Source: DASRAA01 sp036512955
GTDB lineage: Bacteria; Acidobacteriota; Terriglobia; Terriglobales; Acidobacteriaceae
Assembly (NCBI GenBank): GCA_036512955.1
Contig: DATBZX010000102.1
Span: 1 to 42,204 of the forward strand
DNA: 42,204 nucleotides
Direction: 5' to 3'
Numbering within the stretch: the stretch's first letter is position 1; every line of letters starts with the position of its first letter. This document shows, piece after piece, positions 8,788-19,005 of this stretch. Under the pieces are notes generated by a model that made no database searches, had not been told where the DNA came from, and was given only the letters and a program-made list of their open reading frames with translations. The position numbers and the translations under genes are program-made.

Positions 8788-9675
8788 TTAGGGCGCCGCT
8801 CGGTGAGAACGTACGCCTGCACGCACGCGGACGGCGAACCCGCGCATTGACCGCAGCGTGCAATTTTTCGCCAGTCTATACACGAATGACTCAAATGTCA
8901 TCGATCCGAGGCTATACTTTGATTTGACGTAATGAAAGAGCATAGCTGCAACGAACTTGCCACTTACAAGCTCGTTGTCGGATGCAGTGCGAGCACGCGA
9001 GAATGCAAGGTCACATTGTGAGTCAAATAGATCATGGACTAGACCATTTGCTCCGGCCACTACCTTGAGTTTTCCTCGATAGCTGATGATGGCAGAACCT
9101 TTCAATTCCCAAAGCCGCTTCGGTTCGCAGAATGATTCGGGCGGCGACGAGCAATTCCTGACACCAAGGTTTAGGAACTGCGCACAAAAGAAAAGCATGA
9201 AGAGCGATCGTAGGGAATTGTAGAGAGATAGGATCTGAGCATTTAGCGACAGTTCCGTCTCGACATCAGTTCGTCTCCTCTTGGGATGGTTCTCGATGAC
9301 CAGCTCTACTATGGCGGCAGGCTCCAGCAGATGATTCTCGATGCAGAATCGGTCGAGATAGAATACATTAGGATGCTCGAACCGTTTTCCAAGCAGGTGA
9401 TCGAAATCTCGGTCGACGATGTAAACCTTGAAGCCTCTGATGCCTTGATTGGCCTCTGACGTCGCGTGCTGGAAGACCGCAGATTTGCCTCCCAAAGGGA
9501 AAATCCGGGCGATCCTGATGCGCTTGAAAAGCTTCCTAAAGATCTCGAAGTACAGATTTTCCTGTTCCTCATCCTCGACGTAGAAGTTAACCTCGTTGAA
9601 TTCAGAGTAAAAGATGTCAAGCGCAGCCATGCCACTCTGGCTTCGGGCGGGCAGGTCTGATGGTGGTCCGCTCAT
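8788..9675 (-). CDS. DUF4435 protein, AriB-like TOPRIM effector of a PARIS-type system
   Basis: 295 residues. A TOPRIM-like core is visible: FYVEDEEQENLY with acidic Glu34, and VYIVDRDFD with Asp88, Asp90 and Asp92, followed by the FYLDRFCIENHLLEP stretch typical of DUF4435. In PARIS systems AriB is a DUF4435 protein released from AriA when a phage anti-restriction protein is sensed, and it then acts as an RNA-cutting toxin. The start overlaps the ATPase stop by ATGA (9672-9675). Base composition is clearly lower in G+C than the neighbours up to about 8870. The last 25 or so residues are arginine-rich and of host-like composition, so the native 3' end may have been trimmed or fused at a junction. 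Family call firm, system call likely. Confidence 0.8.
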   Translation of the reverse strand: MSGPPSDLPARSQSGMAALDIFYSEFNEVNFYVEDEEQENLYFEIFRKLFKRIRIARIFPLGGKSAVFQHATSEANQGIRGFKVYIVDRDFDHLLGKRFEHPNVFYLDRFCIENHLLEPAAIVELVIENHPKRRRTDVETELSLNAQILSLYNSLRSLFMLFFCAQFLNLGVRNCSSPPESFCEPKRLWELKGSAIISYRGKLKVVAGANGLVHDLFDSQCDLAFSRARTASDNELVSGKFVAAMLFHYVKSKYSLGSMTFESFVYRLAKNCTLRSMRGFAVRVRAGVRSHRAAP

Positions 9676-10982
9676 GATCTGGTCACTCGAAGCGCGACGC
9701 AGCTGCCTTTGTATTTGCCAACGATATCCGGTGAGTGTGTTGCAAGGAGCAACTGAGTCTCTTCCGGCCGAAGTTTTAGGAACTCGTCCATAAAATCAGA
9801 CTGCCACTTTGGGTGAAGAGACAGCTCCGGTTCATCGATGATGAATACGCTCTTTGGGTTAGACGCGAAAGCTAAGAATGTAAAAAGCACAAGAATCTGC
9901 CGCTCGCCGGATGAGAGATGTGTAATCGACTGTCCCGACTGCTTTTTATCCGGAGCATTCGTCACTGAGAAGGCCAGCTTTCCGGTGCTTTCGTCGAAAA
10001 ATAGCTCTTTATTACTGTCATTGAGGAATCGGTTCACAGCGGCAAGGTAATCATTTAGTGATTTGAAAGCCGATGCATTCTTTTTTTCGAAATCATTGAA
10101 TGCCTTGGCAAGGCTTTCGATCTGGCGATACTGAGCAACGATAAAGAAATTGACAAGGTCGTGCTGCCCTTTCGCACCGTGTTGTCGTTCTGTCACGAGG
10201 CGTGAGGCGTTAAAAAAACGCTGCACCTGCTTACGCACATCTGTCGACTTGATTGTGGCGGACAAATATGTTGAAACTTTCTCCTCAAGTCCCGTGATCT
10301 CCTGCCGGGTCATCGGCTTTATCGCCCCACCGCGAAAAGGCATCTCCGGATCTTGGAGCGCTGACATCACTATTTTGGCCTTTAACTCATCATCGTTTGC
10401 AATAGCTCTGGTTCGAAACTCGGCGTATCTGGACGATGTGACCTCCTGCACGTAAGCCATAGGGGATCGGGAACGAGCACGTCTTCTCATTGCTGCCGAT
10501 CGCGGGTCGACGTAAAAAACCTCTTCGGATTCGGCTGAGATAGTGCGATCTAGGGTGATAACAGTAGGCTTTGAAAATGACTTCAGAAGTTCATACATTG
10601 GTATTTCGTGCTTCTCTGGAGCCAGGCCTCGATAAAGTTCTTCCGCGTCCTCGTCGTCTTTTGCAGCAGTCATCGTGAGACTTATCGTTATTGGCTTTAA
10701 CGGCGTCTGTGGCCCATCGATCGACAGGATAACGTTTTCAGAACTTTTTCTTGCGGCCAACTTGTAGTTGATGTTGTTTTCCTCAAACTTAAGCGTGAGT
10801 GAGTCATATTGCTCAAGCGCCAATCGTCGGAAGTCAGGCTTCAATAGCCACTCGATCACATTGATCACACTCGTCTTACCGCTTCCATTGATGCCAACGA
10901 GCAGAGTAATCTCTTCGTTGAACTCTACGTCAAGAGTGAGGGTTCGATATAGCCCACGAATAGATAGTGACTTCAGCAGCAT
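9672..10982 (-). CDS. ABC-type AAA ATPase, AriA-like sensor of a PARIS-type system
   Basis: 436 residues. Walker A VGINGSGKTS (Lys36) is near the N-terminus. The ABC-like signature LSSGERQI, Walker B VFIIDEPELSLHP and the H-loop LLLATHSPDIV are near the C-terminus, with a helical insertion between. This is the SMC/RecF/OLD-like layout (AAA_15/AAA_21) but without a fused nuclease. Together with the downstream DUF4435 gene it matches the PARIS pair, in which AriA is the ATPase scaffold holding AriB. ATG 10982 has only a weak GAGAG ahead of it. A hand count of two sample lines in the two-gene block gave 43% and 47% G+C, against 55% and 73% in two pntB lines, suggesting transfer. Alternative: another ATPase-toxin pair related to retron Ec78-type or Septu ATPases. 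Confidence 0.85.
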   Translation of the reverse strand: MLLKSLSIRGLYRTLTLDVEFNEEITLLVGINGSGKTSVINVIEWLLKPDFRRLALEQYDSLTLKFEENNINYKLAARKSSENVILSIDGPQTPLKPITISLTMTAAKDDEDAEELYRGLAPEKHEIPMYELLKSFSKPTVITLDRTISAESEEVFYVDPRSAAMRRRARSRSPMAYVQEVTSSRYAEFRTRAIANDDELKAKIVMSALQDPEMPFRGGAIKPMTRQEITGLEEKVSTYLSATIKSTDVRKQVQRFFNASRLVTERQHGAKGQHDLVNFFIVAQYRQIESLAKAFNDFEKKNASAFKSLNDYLAAVNRFLNDSNKELFFDESTGKLAFSVTNAPDKKQSGQSITHLSSGERQILVLFTFLAFASNPKSVFIIDEPELSLHPKWQSDFMDEFLKLRPEETQLLLATHSPDIVGKYKGSCVALRVTRS

Positions 10983-11450
10983 GCTCAGTGCCTCTCAACC
11001 GTGGATCTTGGGGACGGCATAACTTGGTTTCTTGTAGGCCGACCTGTGCTCGACCAGCCATCCTGTATTTGTCGGCTCCGCCTCTCCCCGTTCACAAGCG
11101 CGCCAAGCGAGTCGTTACTTATCGATGAAAGCAAGTGCCCCGGAAGTGTACCACGCGAGTTTCGCTGGTGGCCCACACATCCCGTGGCCTACATTTGCCT
11201 GATTTTGGCAAATGTGGGGCTGCTGCCAAATGCCATGCGACCAGAGCTTTTAGGTGGAAGCACCACGCGGGTGCCCCATTCAAGCGGCCCGTCTTTGGCC
11301 GCATGAGTGGGGGTTTTCCTTCCCAACCCCGATCCCTCCGGGCGTCATTTCTGTGAGCCGAGTGCGTCGCTAGGCCGAGATTCACTGGTACGAAGCGCAT
11401 GGAATCGGCGCCAAGGAACACAAGATCAAGCGTATTTTTGACTCAGAACT
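10983..11450. other. intergenic region with a palindrome
   Basis: No supported gene. At 11191-11215 ACATTTGCC and GGCAAATGT form a 9-bp stem around a 7-nt loop, with further GGCCCACA/TGTGGGGC matches outside it. The following TTTTAGGTGGAAGCACCACG phrase (from about 11248) and GGGTGCCCCATTC look like further dispersed intergenic repeat text. This region forms the upstream edge of the PARIS-like pair. Confidence 0.55.
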
Positions 11451-11696
11451 ATGAAACGTGCGGAATCACAATTCGTTGTTTGCGTGAAGAACAAGCAGTA
11501 CGGTGCATCGTTGGAACTGAGAAAGCTGTACCAGGTACTTCCCGACGATGCGGCTGCCAAGCGCCACCAACTCCGCGTGATTGACGAGTCGGGAGAGGAC
11601 TACCTGTATCCCGAAAATTACTTTGTACCGGTGAATCTGCCCCAGGCGGCAGAAAAGGCCGTGTTCCGCGTGGCGGGCCTCCCATCCGCAAAGTAA
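11451..11696 (+). CDS. small conserved-looking protein of unknown function
   Basis: 81 residues, no signal peptide or membrane segment, fairly charged. It has a plausible compact beta-rich shape (QFVVCVKNKQYGASLELRK, then VIDESGEDYLYPENYFVPV). The strand pattern and the YLYPENYF motif suggest a small SH3-like barrel, but I cannot name a family. Coding looks real because codon third positions are G/C-rich and no better frame exists. No strong ribosome binding site precedes ATG 11451. Confidence 0.7.
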   Translation: MKRAESQFVVCVKNKQYGASLELRKLYQVLPDDAAAKRHQLRVIDESGEDYLYPENYFVPVNLPQAAEKAVFRVAGLPSAK

Positions 11697-11760
11697 TTCA
11701 CAGGACCCGGCGCCAGCGGCTGACTCACCTCTTCGACCACCTTCATAAACTGTCTATCCG

Positions 11761-12624
11761 TCAGCCCATCAGTGCCTTCTTGGCTTTTTCCAGGCGCTTG
11801 CGCTGCTCGTCATCCACCTTGGGATAGGTGAGCTTCAGGTCTTTCAGGGTCTCCACGATGATGTCTGACACAGTGAGGTGCGTGAACCATTTGTTATCGG
11901 CCGGAATCACGTACCAGGGTGCGTGCTTCGTGCTGGTGTGCTGGATCGCATCTTCGAAGGCATCCATGTACTCGTCCCAACACAAGCGCTCGTGCAAATC
12001 GGCGTCGGAGTACTTCCAGTTCTTGCGCGGGTCTTCAATCCGCTGCAGGAAGCGTTTCCGCTGTTCTTCCTTGGATAAGTACAGGAAGAACTTGAGCACG
12101 AGAGTTCCGTTACGCACCAGGTGCTGCTCCATGTCGTTCATGGACTCAAATCGCTGCTTCCAGAACTTGCTATCGGGCTTGGTGAAGCCGGGCAAGCGCT
12201 GATGATCGAGGACCTCCGGATGAACGCGGGCTACGAGGACCTCTTCGTAGTAGGAGCGATTGAAGATGCCGATGAGCCCGCGTTGCGGCAGACGGCGATA
12301 ACAACGCCAGAGGAAATCATGGTGCAGCTCCTCCTCCGACGGCGGTTTGAATGCGGTTACTTCGCAGCCGCTTGGGTCCACGCCCGACATGACGTGCTTG
12401 ATGGTGCCGTCTTTGCCGGCCGCATCCATCGCCTGTAACACGATCATCAACGCATAGGTGCTGTCGGCATAGAGCAGATCCTGGTACTTGGCCAGACGCT
12501 CAATGTTCCCCTGCAGCTCGGCCTTGGCGCTCTCCTCGGAGTCGTAATGACCGGTATATCCGGGATCGTGGTCCTTGAGGCGAAATTGTTTGCCGGGTCT
12601 GGCCAGAAACGGTTCGAATTTCAT
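11761..12624 (-). CDS. polyphosphate kinase 2 family protein (class III type)
   Basis: 287 residues. The PPK2 fold is recognised by the Walker A segment LQAMDAAGKDGTIKHVMSGV, the GCEVTAFKPPSEEELHHDFLWR stretch (split here as GCEVTAFKPPS and EEELHHDFLWR), and FNRSYYEEVLVARVHPE, the lid-module motif. Such enzymes move phosphate between polyphosphate and AMP, ADP or other nucleotides in the cytoplasm. The FNRS-YEE form is usual in class III proteins that phosphorylate AMP and ADP. The start is set at ATG 12624 because family members normally begin with MK-x-(4-6)-RPGK. The frame is open to TTG 12654, but that would run into the repeat. No ribosome binding site is evident. Confidence 0.9.
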   Translation of the reverse strand: MKFEPFLARPGKQFRLKDHDPGYTGHYDSEESAKAELQGNIERLAKYQDLLYADSTYALMIVLQAMDAAGKDGTIKHVMSGVDPSGCEVTAFKPPSEEELHHDFLWRCYRRLPQRGLIGIFNRSYYEEVLVARVHPEVLDHQRLPGFTKPDSKFWKQRFESMNDMEQHLVRNGTLVLKFFLYLSKEEQRKRFLQRIEDPRKNWKYSDADLHERLCWDEYMDAFEDAIQHTSTKHAPWYVIPADNKWFTHLTVSDIIVETLKDLKLTYPKVDDEQRKRLEKAKKALMG

Positions 12625-12653
12625 ATATGCGAGATGATACGGCATAAATCCCA

Positions 12654-12706
12654 AGGCTAAAGCCTGAGTATATTCGGCCCTTCAGTCACCACGCTAAAGC
12701 GTGGTG
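12654..12706. repeat. two CTAAAG hairpins
   Basis: AGGCTAAAGCCT at 12654-12665 and CACCACGCTAAAGCGTGGTG at 12687-12706 (8-bp stem, TAAA loop), followed by TGCTTCCACC. They belong to a family of CTAAAG-centred hairpins seen also at 39757-39780 and three times at 41861-41981. They lie between the M48 gene and the PPK2 gene. Confidence 0.75.
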
Positions 12707-12721
12707 CTTCCACCTCGCCCG

Positions 12722-14056
12722 TCACTTTGCCTCGAACAGCGGTCTCGCCATCTCCTCCTGGTTCGCCGACTCCGGGTGTTCCGCTTTCCACCGCATCGCC
12801 GCTGTGATGCGAGTGCGTCCGCTGGGATGATCGTAGAAGAGGACTTCCTCCATCGGACCGGGATCCAGCTTGCGATACTCTCCCAGCAACATATCCACAT
12901 TCGCCTCGCCGTCGGGTTGCTGGGCGGCGTTCAAGCCGTACAGGTCCGCCTCATACTCCATGTTGCGCGTGATCGTATTGGTCACCGGCGTCATCACGAA
13001 CATGTACACCGAGAACACGATCACCGCCAGCGGCAGCACGGCGACATCGGTGATTCCTCGCACGTCCCACTTCCCGCCCCAGCGTGCCAGACTGAAGTTG
13101 ATGCCCCAGTTCACGACGGCGAACCCGATCACAATCACTACCCCAAACATCACCAGTCCCTTGTACGCATGGTTGAGCACATAGTGGCCCATCTCATGTC
13201 CCATGGTCGTCTCGATCTCAGGCAGCGTGCAGCGCCTCAGTAAATTGTCGTTCAACGAAATCCGCATCGTCCCGGCAAATCCGCTGACGTTGGCGCTCAC
13301 CCGGTTCGATTGCCGCGATGCATCGAACTCGTACACATCGTTGGCGGGAATCCCATTCGCTCGCGCCATGCTGAGAATCGGGTTCTTGATTCGTGCGTCC
13401 GTTAGCGTCGTGTACTTGTTGAACAGCGGAGAGATGTACACCGGGGCGATCAGGCTCACCAACGCGACAAACACCATCATCACGACTTCGCCCCACACCC
13501 ACCAGTTCTTTCCCAGCCGTCTCACCAGCCCAAACAACGGCACCATAAGGATGGCTCCCAGCACCACGCCGACGCCCAGCCCAACCGCCTGATCCCTCAT
13601 CCACGGGCCGAAGGTCTGGTTCAGCAGTCCGTACTTGTGCTCGCGGAAGTAGCCCTCATACAGGCTCATCGGGAACGTGAGCGCCGTCACAACGACGATG
13701 AACTGCACCCAGTAGAGCGCCGTTTGCAGCGGACGGAATCGGGTAATGCGCTCGGCCAGATTGCGCATGCGCGCCGACCACCGGAACCGCAGCAGCAACC
13801 ACATCACGATGACCGTAATAAGAAAATCCCACAGCTGCAGCCAGTAGCCGCCCTCGAAATAGGCATCAGAACGGGCGCGTTGTGCAGGCGGCATCTTGGC
13901 CAGATAGGTATCGACGGCTGCCCTGACATCGAAGGCCGGACCAGTCTGGTTCGCGGGAATCGCCGTGGAGGCGGCGCCGGGAGCACTCGACTGCCCGGAT
14001 GCGAGAACGCTGAACATCGAAATCGTCAGAACAACCAAAAGGCAGGCTCGAACCAT
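12722..14056 (-). CDS. M48-family zinc metalloprotease (Ste24/CAAX protease-like)
   Basis: 444 residues. N-terminal signal or anchor (MVRACLLVVLTISMFSVLASG), then about six membrane helices typical of Ste24-type enzymes. The HExxH zinc site is His287-Glu288-x-x-His291 in GHEMGHYVLNH. The third ligand is expected in EYEADLYGL (near residue 365), followed by YDHPSGRTRI, a hallmark motif of the C-terminal region. It acts in the cytoplasmic membrane on proteins or peptides. Bacterial substrates are not known, though a quality-control role is common. No obvious ribosome binding site. Monocistronic by its surroundings. Confidence 0.93.
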   Translation of the reverse strand: MVRACLLVVLTISMFSVLASGQSSAPGAASTAIPANQTGPAFDVRAAVDTYLAKMPPAQRARSDAYFEGGYWLQLWDFLITVIVMWLLLRFRWSARMRNLAERITRFRPLQTALYWVQFIVVVTALTFPMSLYEGYFREHKYGLLNQTFGPWMRDQAVGLGVGVVLGAILMVPLFGLVRRLGKNWWVWGEVVMMVFVALVSLIAPVYISPLFNKYTTLTDARIKNPILSMARANGIPANDVYEFDASRQSNRVSANVSGFAGTMRISLNDNLLRRCTLPEIETTMGHEMGHYVLNHAYKGLVMFGVVIVIGFAVVNWGINFSLARWGGKWDVRGITDVAVLPLAVIVFSVYMFVMTPVTNTITRNMEYEADLYGLNAAQQPDGEANVDMLLGEYRKLDPGPMEEVLFYDHPSGRTRITAAMRWKAEHPESANQEEMARPLFEAK

Positions 14057-14177
14057 TACGTCTCCTCGAATTTCCGGACGAGTATACGCTGTTGGCCAAC
14101 TCGCCTACATTTGTCTAAAGGGCGGAGCATCACTTGAGCTGTGTACCCGCGACAACCGGCCGGTGGACACCGAGAGC

Positions 14178-14540
14178 TTATTTCGTTCCGCCGACGATCG
14201 GCTTCGCTGGCGCCAGCAGAAGGAAAACTAGTCCAATCGCCAGCATTGGCGTCGCGGCTTTCAGAAGATCGCCGTGCGGGATCACGCCTTTCACGGCCTG
14301 CACTCCCATCACCGCCCCGTGAACGATGCTCGACCAGGCGGTGAAGGCGATCAGGCTACGATGGGCCGGCGGGTTGAACGCCGCGATGATCAAGAATACC
14401 CCCAGCGTGACATACACACTGGCCAGCATCTGCTCAAATGCTCTTGCCGGATTGTTGTAATGCATGAGCGAGAAAACTCCGGACAGAAGCATCAGCCCCA
14501 CCAATACCAGCGCGACCCTGAGCGCTCGATCACGGAACAT
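14178..14540 (-). CDS. small 4-TM membrane protein (DUF6632-like)
   Basis: 120 residues with four predicted membrane helices and the N-terminal pattern MFRDRALRVALVLVGLMLLS that I associate with DUF6632. It also has the conserved-looking WSSIVHGAVMGVQA and HGDLL segments. Function unknown. ATG 14540 is supported by GGGGAGGG a few bases upstream on the minus strand. No partner gene is apparent. Confidence 0.7.
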   Translation of the reverse strand: MFRDRALRVALVLVGLMLLSGVFSLMHYNNPARAFEQMLASVYVTLGVFLIIAAFNPPAHRSLIAFTAWSSIVHGAVMGVQAVKGVIPHGDLLKAATPMLAIGLVFLLLAPAKPIVGGTK

Positions 14541-14686
14541 CCTGCCCTCCCCTGTAGAACGGAATCAGTGAATAGTAGCGGTCGGCCCAACTTTTCGCCA
14601 CTGTCCCGCGAAGGGGTTGAGCACGGGGAAAACTTGGCAACGGAACTCAATCGCCACAATCGCCGTATCATGATGCAGGGGGAGTT

Positions 14687-14890
14687 ATGTTCACGTTCCT
14701 CGTGTGGTGCATTCTGCTGATTTTCTGCTGGCCGCTGGCGATTGTCGCGATCATTCTGTATCCGCTGGTGTGGCTGCTGCTGTTGCCCTTCCGCATCCTC
14801 GGTATCGCGGTGGGTGGCGTGCTCGAACTGGTGAAGGCCATCATCTTTCTACCGGTGAGAATTCTGCGCGGACCTAGCCGGGCTTACTAG
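14687..14890 (+). CDS. very hydrophobic small membrane protein
   Basis: 67 residues, almost entirely hydrophobic with two helices broken by YPLVWLLLLPFRILG, and a short basic tail. The ribosome binding site GGGGGAG lies directly ahead of ATG 14687 with short spacing, which supports translation. Similar proline-aromatic rich mini-proteins occur in acidobacteria, but I know no function. A hairpin follows the stop. Confidence 0.65.
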   Translation: MFTFLVWCILLIFCWPLAIVAIILYPLVWLLLLPFRILGIAVGGVLELVKAIIFLPVRILRGPSRAY

Positions 14891-14904
14891 TCTCCTCTGT
14901 CACA

Positions 14905-14940
14905 CCAACAAAAGGCCCCTGAAGTCGTTCCCAGGGGCCT
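14905..14940. terminator. hairpin, possible terminator
   Basis: AGGCCCCT (14913-14920) and AGGGGCCT (14933-14940) form an 8-bp stem. The T-rich side (TTTTGTTGG) is on the minus strand. On the plus strand, after the small membrane gene, no T-run follows, so the direction is uncertain. Confidence 0.45.
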
Positions 14941-15180
14941 GGTTGCATTGCTTGCCGCTTTGCCGCGCGAGCTAGAACATATATCGCCAACTGTCGCGGC
15001 GCGCCGCGCACCGTGTCGTTCGACCTCAGCAGCCTGGGAACCTTCAGCACCGCGAGCCTGCTGACCATCGACGCTGCGACGGACGCGACCATCGGCCCCA
15101 CGGCTTCGAGCGTCGCTCCCAACTCACCCATTCAGCTGACGTTGAATGGCCATGGTGTGGCGTTTGTGAAACTGCAATAA
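14923..15180 (+). pseudogene. orphan C-terminal fragment of a secreted beta-sandwich enzyme
   Basis: The frame ending at TAA 15178-15180 is open from 14923 but has no start codon in it. From about 15007 it reads as a convincing beta-sandwich end: TVSFDLSSLGTFSTASLLTI, then an Ala/Thr/Asp/Pro-rich linker, then IQLTLNGHGVAFVKLQ. The final GVAFVKL strand pattern is typical of the C-terminal domain of glycoside hydrolases such as arabinofuranosidases and GH39/GH30-like enzymes. Upstream of 15000 it becomes unlike protein and then meets a hairpin. I read it as the surviving tail of a deleted gene. The exact enzyme class is a guess. Confidence 0.6.
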
Positions 15181-15288
15181 GCTGGACTCGCACCGCCTGG
15201 CAGCCGCAGGACACAGTAAAATAGATTCTTTGGCGGCTGCGCCGTTTCAACCTCTCGTGCCCGCCCGATCCGAGGAAACCGAGAAATC

Positions 15289-17016
<1,728 letters not shown>

Positions 17017-17043
17017 ACGACCGCCAACCGCCGCACGTGGCCC

Positions 17044-17979
17044 TTAGTTGTGCTTCACGAACTCCGCGTTCTTCTGGTTGGTCAGCGAGTTGTACAGCGT
17101 CTCGATGAACAGGTCTCCGGTGATGAACTGCCCTGAGTACTTTTTGTCCCAGGCAGCGAGGATCTTGTCCTTCTTCATCTGGTCAACCGTTTTGCCGGAC
17201 TTGATCGCCGCCTGGACAGCGGCGCTGGTCTCCTTCAGCATGGCGCTGTAGTCCCGGATCTCGGCAAGGTTCGACAGCTGTCCGTGCCCTGGAATGACCT
17301 TCACATCCGCAGGCAGCACCGCGACGACCTTATCGCAGGCCGCGATCATTCCCTGCACGCTCCCTCCCGAAGCGACATCGATGAAGGGATAGCCGTAGCG
17401 CACAAAGTCATCGCCCATGTGCACCACATTGGCCTTGGGGAAAAAGACGATGGCATCGCCGTCGGTGTGGCCCGAGGGAAAGTGCAGGGCGCGAATGTCT
17501 TCGCCATTGAGATGAACGGTCACATCGTGATCAAAGGTAATGATGGGCAGCGCGCCCTTGTCAGCGGCCTTCTGTTCCATGGAGACGCCGCCGCCATTGC
17601 CTGCCTTACCGCCGGTCTCCAGGCGCTTGCGCACATTGTCTTGCGCAATGATCGTCGAGCCGCCTGTGGCTAAGGCAAGGTTTCCGCCAGTGTGGTCGCC
17701 GTGATAATGCGTGTTGATGACGAACCGCACCGGTTTGTCGGTGACGCCAATGCCCTTGAGTGCTGCGGCGATCTTGTCAGCCAGCGGAGCGTACTGGTCA
17801 TCGACAATGACTATGCCGTCTTCACCCACGGAAGCAGCGATGTTTCCGCCCGCGCCTTCCAGCATGTAGATGTTGCCGGAAACCTTGGTGACCTTGATCT
17901 GGACTTTGCTGAAGTCCTGGTCCTGCGCCGCTGCGAGAACTGCAGCACAAAACAGAAAGAGCAACGCGAGTCTGCGCAT
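17044..17979 (-). CDS. secreted metallo-beta-lactamase-fold hydrolase
   Basis: 311 residues with a cleavable signal peptide (MRRLALLFLFCAAVLAAAQ). The zinc motif is His91-x-His93-x-Asp95-His96 in NTHYHGDHTGG. Further ligands are expected in HFPSGHTDGD, MGDDF and IPGHG. The family includes subclass B3-like lactamases, quinoprotein-relay hydrolases (SoxH-like) and many periplasmic enzymes of unknown substrate. Lactam hydrolysis should not be assumed. A C-terminal helical tail (KKYSGQFITGDLFIETLYNSL, written here in part) follows the domain. It converges on glnS with a short spacer. Confidence 0.9.
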   Translation of the reverse strand: MRRLALLFLFCAAVLAAAQDQDFSKVQIKVTKVSGNIYMLEGAGGNIAASVGEDGIVIVDDQYAPLADKIAAALKGIGVTDKPVRFVINTHYHGDHTGGNLALATGGSTIIAQDNVRKRLETGGKAGNGGGVSMEQKAADKGALPIITFDHDVTVHLNGEDIRALHFPSGHTDGDAIVFFPKANVVHMGDDFVRYGYPFIDVASGGSVQGMIAACDKVVAVLPADVKVIPGHGQLSNLAEIRDYSAMLKETSAAVQAAIKSGKTVDQMKKDKILAAWDKKYSGQFITGDLFIETLYNSLTNQKNAEFVKHN

Positions 17980-18057
17980 AAATGTCCCCTCACCCCTGAA
18001 GTCGCAGGATTATAGCATCGCGACCAGAGGCGAAGGTACGCTTAGGGTCCCGGAGAG

Positions 18058-19005
18058 TTATTCGTATTGCGACATGGTCAGCGTCTTGCCATCAGCGCTG
18101 CACACCCACAGTTTGCCACCGACGACGGTGCCGCAGGTGAGCGGCGCATCCGACTTCACAGCCGCGGATTTCGCGCTGGCGATGTCCCAAAGCATCGCAT
18201 GCGGGGGCTTCTCGCCGGCATCATCAAAATAGACAGTCGCAAGGCGCTGTTTGTCGCCCAGAACATCGATGACGGCGACAGACGAGCCCGCCTCGGGAGG
18301 AAACTGGCGGATCTGTTTGGCGGTAGCGGCATCGAGCACGGTGATACGGGCGTCGGCGCCTCCGGCCAGCACGTGCTTGCCGTCAGGCGTAAATGCAAGT
18401 GCGAAAGTTTCCAGCAGGAAGTCGCTATTCTCTCGAGTCTTTTTCCATGTAGCGGTGTCGTACCAGCGCAGCACAGTATCATCGCCCGCGGCGACCAGCA
18501 GCTTGCCGTCAGGACTTACGGCGCATGCAATCAACCCGCCAAACTCGAAAGGCAAAGTCGCACGCAGCGTCGGAGTATTCGCCACTTCCCACAGTTGGCC
18601 GGGACTGTCCACTGGCCCAACCACGAGTGCCTTCGCATCGGGGAAGAAGTACATCATGTCAATTCGGCGCGAGCTCGCCTTCCAGCGTATGGACGAAGAT
18701 GCGCCCAGGCTGGGGACCAGTTCTACCGTGCCATCTTCAAATCCAACCGCCAGCCAACTCCCGTCCTGAGAATAGACGAAGCTGTTGGCGTGCTGCTCAG
18801 CCGGAAACACGTGCCGTTCGGTTCCCTCGGGAATGTTGACCACGCGCATGCTGTGGTCCTTACAGTGCACAACCAATTGGGTGCCAGTGGGCGAGAGGTC
18901 CTGATACCGCGACTCGCAGGGCAATTGCACTTTCGTAATCGGCTTGGAGGCTCCCATGGCCGATACACCAAGAAGAAGAAACGCGGCTGCAACCACTTGG
19001 CGCAT
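18058..19005 (-). CDS. exported WD40-like beta-propeller protein
   Basis: 315 residues. A signal peptide (MRQVVAAAFLLLGVSAMGAS) is followed by repeated propeller blades: GTQLVVHCKDHSMRVVNIP, GSWLAVGFEDGTVEL, GKLLVAAGDDTVLRWYDTAT, GKHVLAGGADARITVLDAAT. At least six blades can be counted. No catalytic residues are seen, so it is probably a scaffold or binding protein in the periplasm. Its ATG overlaps the stop of the dioxygenase gene (TGATG at 19003-19007), which fixes the start and indicates translational coupling. Confidence 0.85.
   Translation of the reverse strand: MRQVVAAAFLLLGVSAMGASKPITKVQLPCESRYQDLSPTGTQLVVHCKDHSMRVVNIPEGTERHVFPAEQHANSFVYSQDGSWLAVGFEDGTVELVPSLGASSSIRWKASSRRIDMMYFFPDAKALVVGPVDSPGQLWEVANTPTLRATLPFEFGGLIACAVSPDGKLLVAAGDDTVLRWYDTATWKKTRENSDFLLETFALAFTPDGKHVLAGGADARITVLDAATAKQIRQFPPEAGSSVAVIDVLGDKQRLATVYFDDAGEKPPHAMLWDIASAKSAAVKSDAPLTCGTVVGGKLWVCSADGKTLTMSQYE

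Noticed and set aside
17044..17979. Calling the secreted metallo-hydrolase a beta-lactamase
   Set aside because: The HxHxDH motif is shared by many enzymes with other substrates, and nothing in the sequence is specific to lactam hydrolysis.
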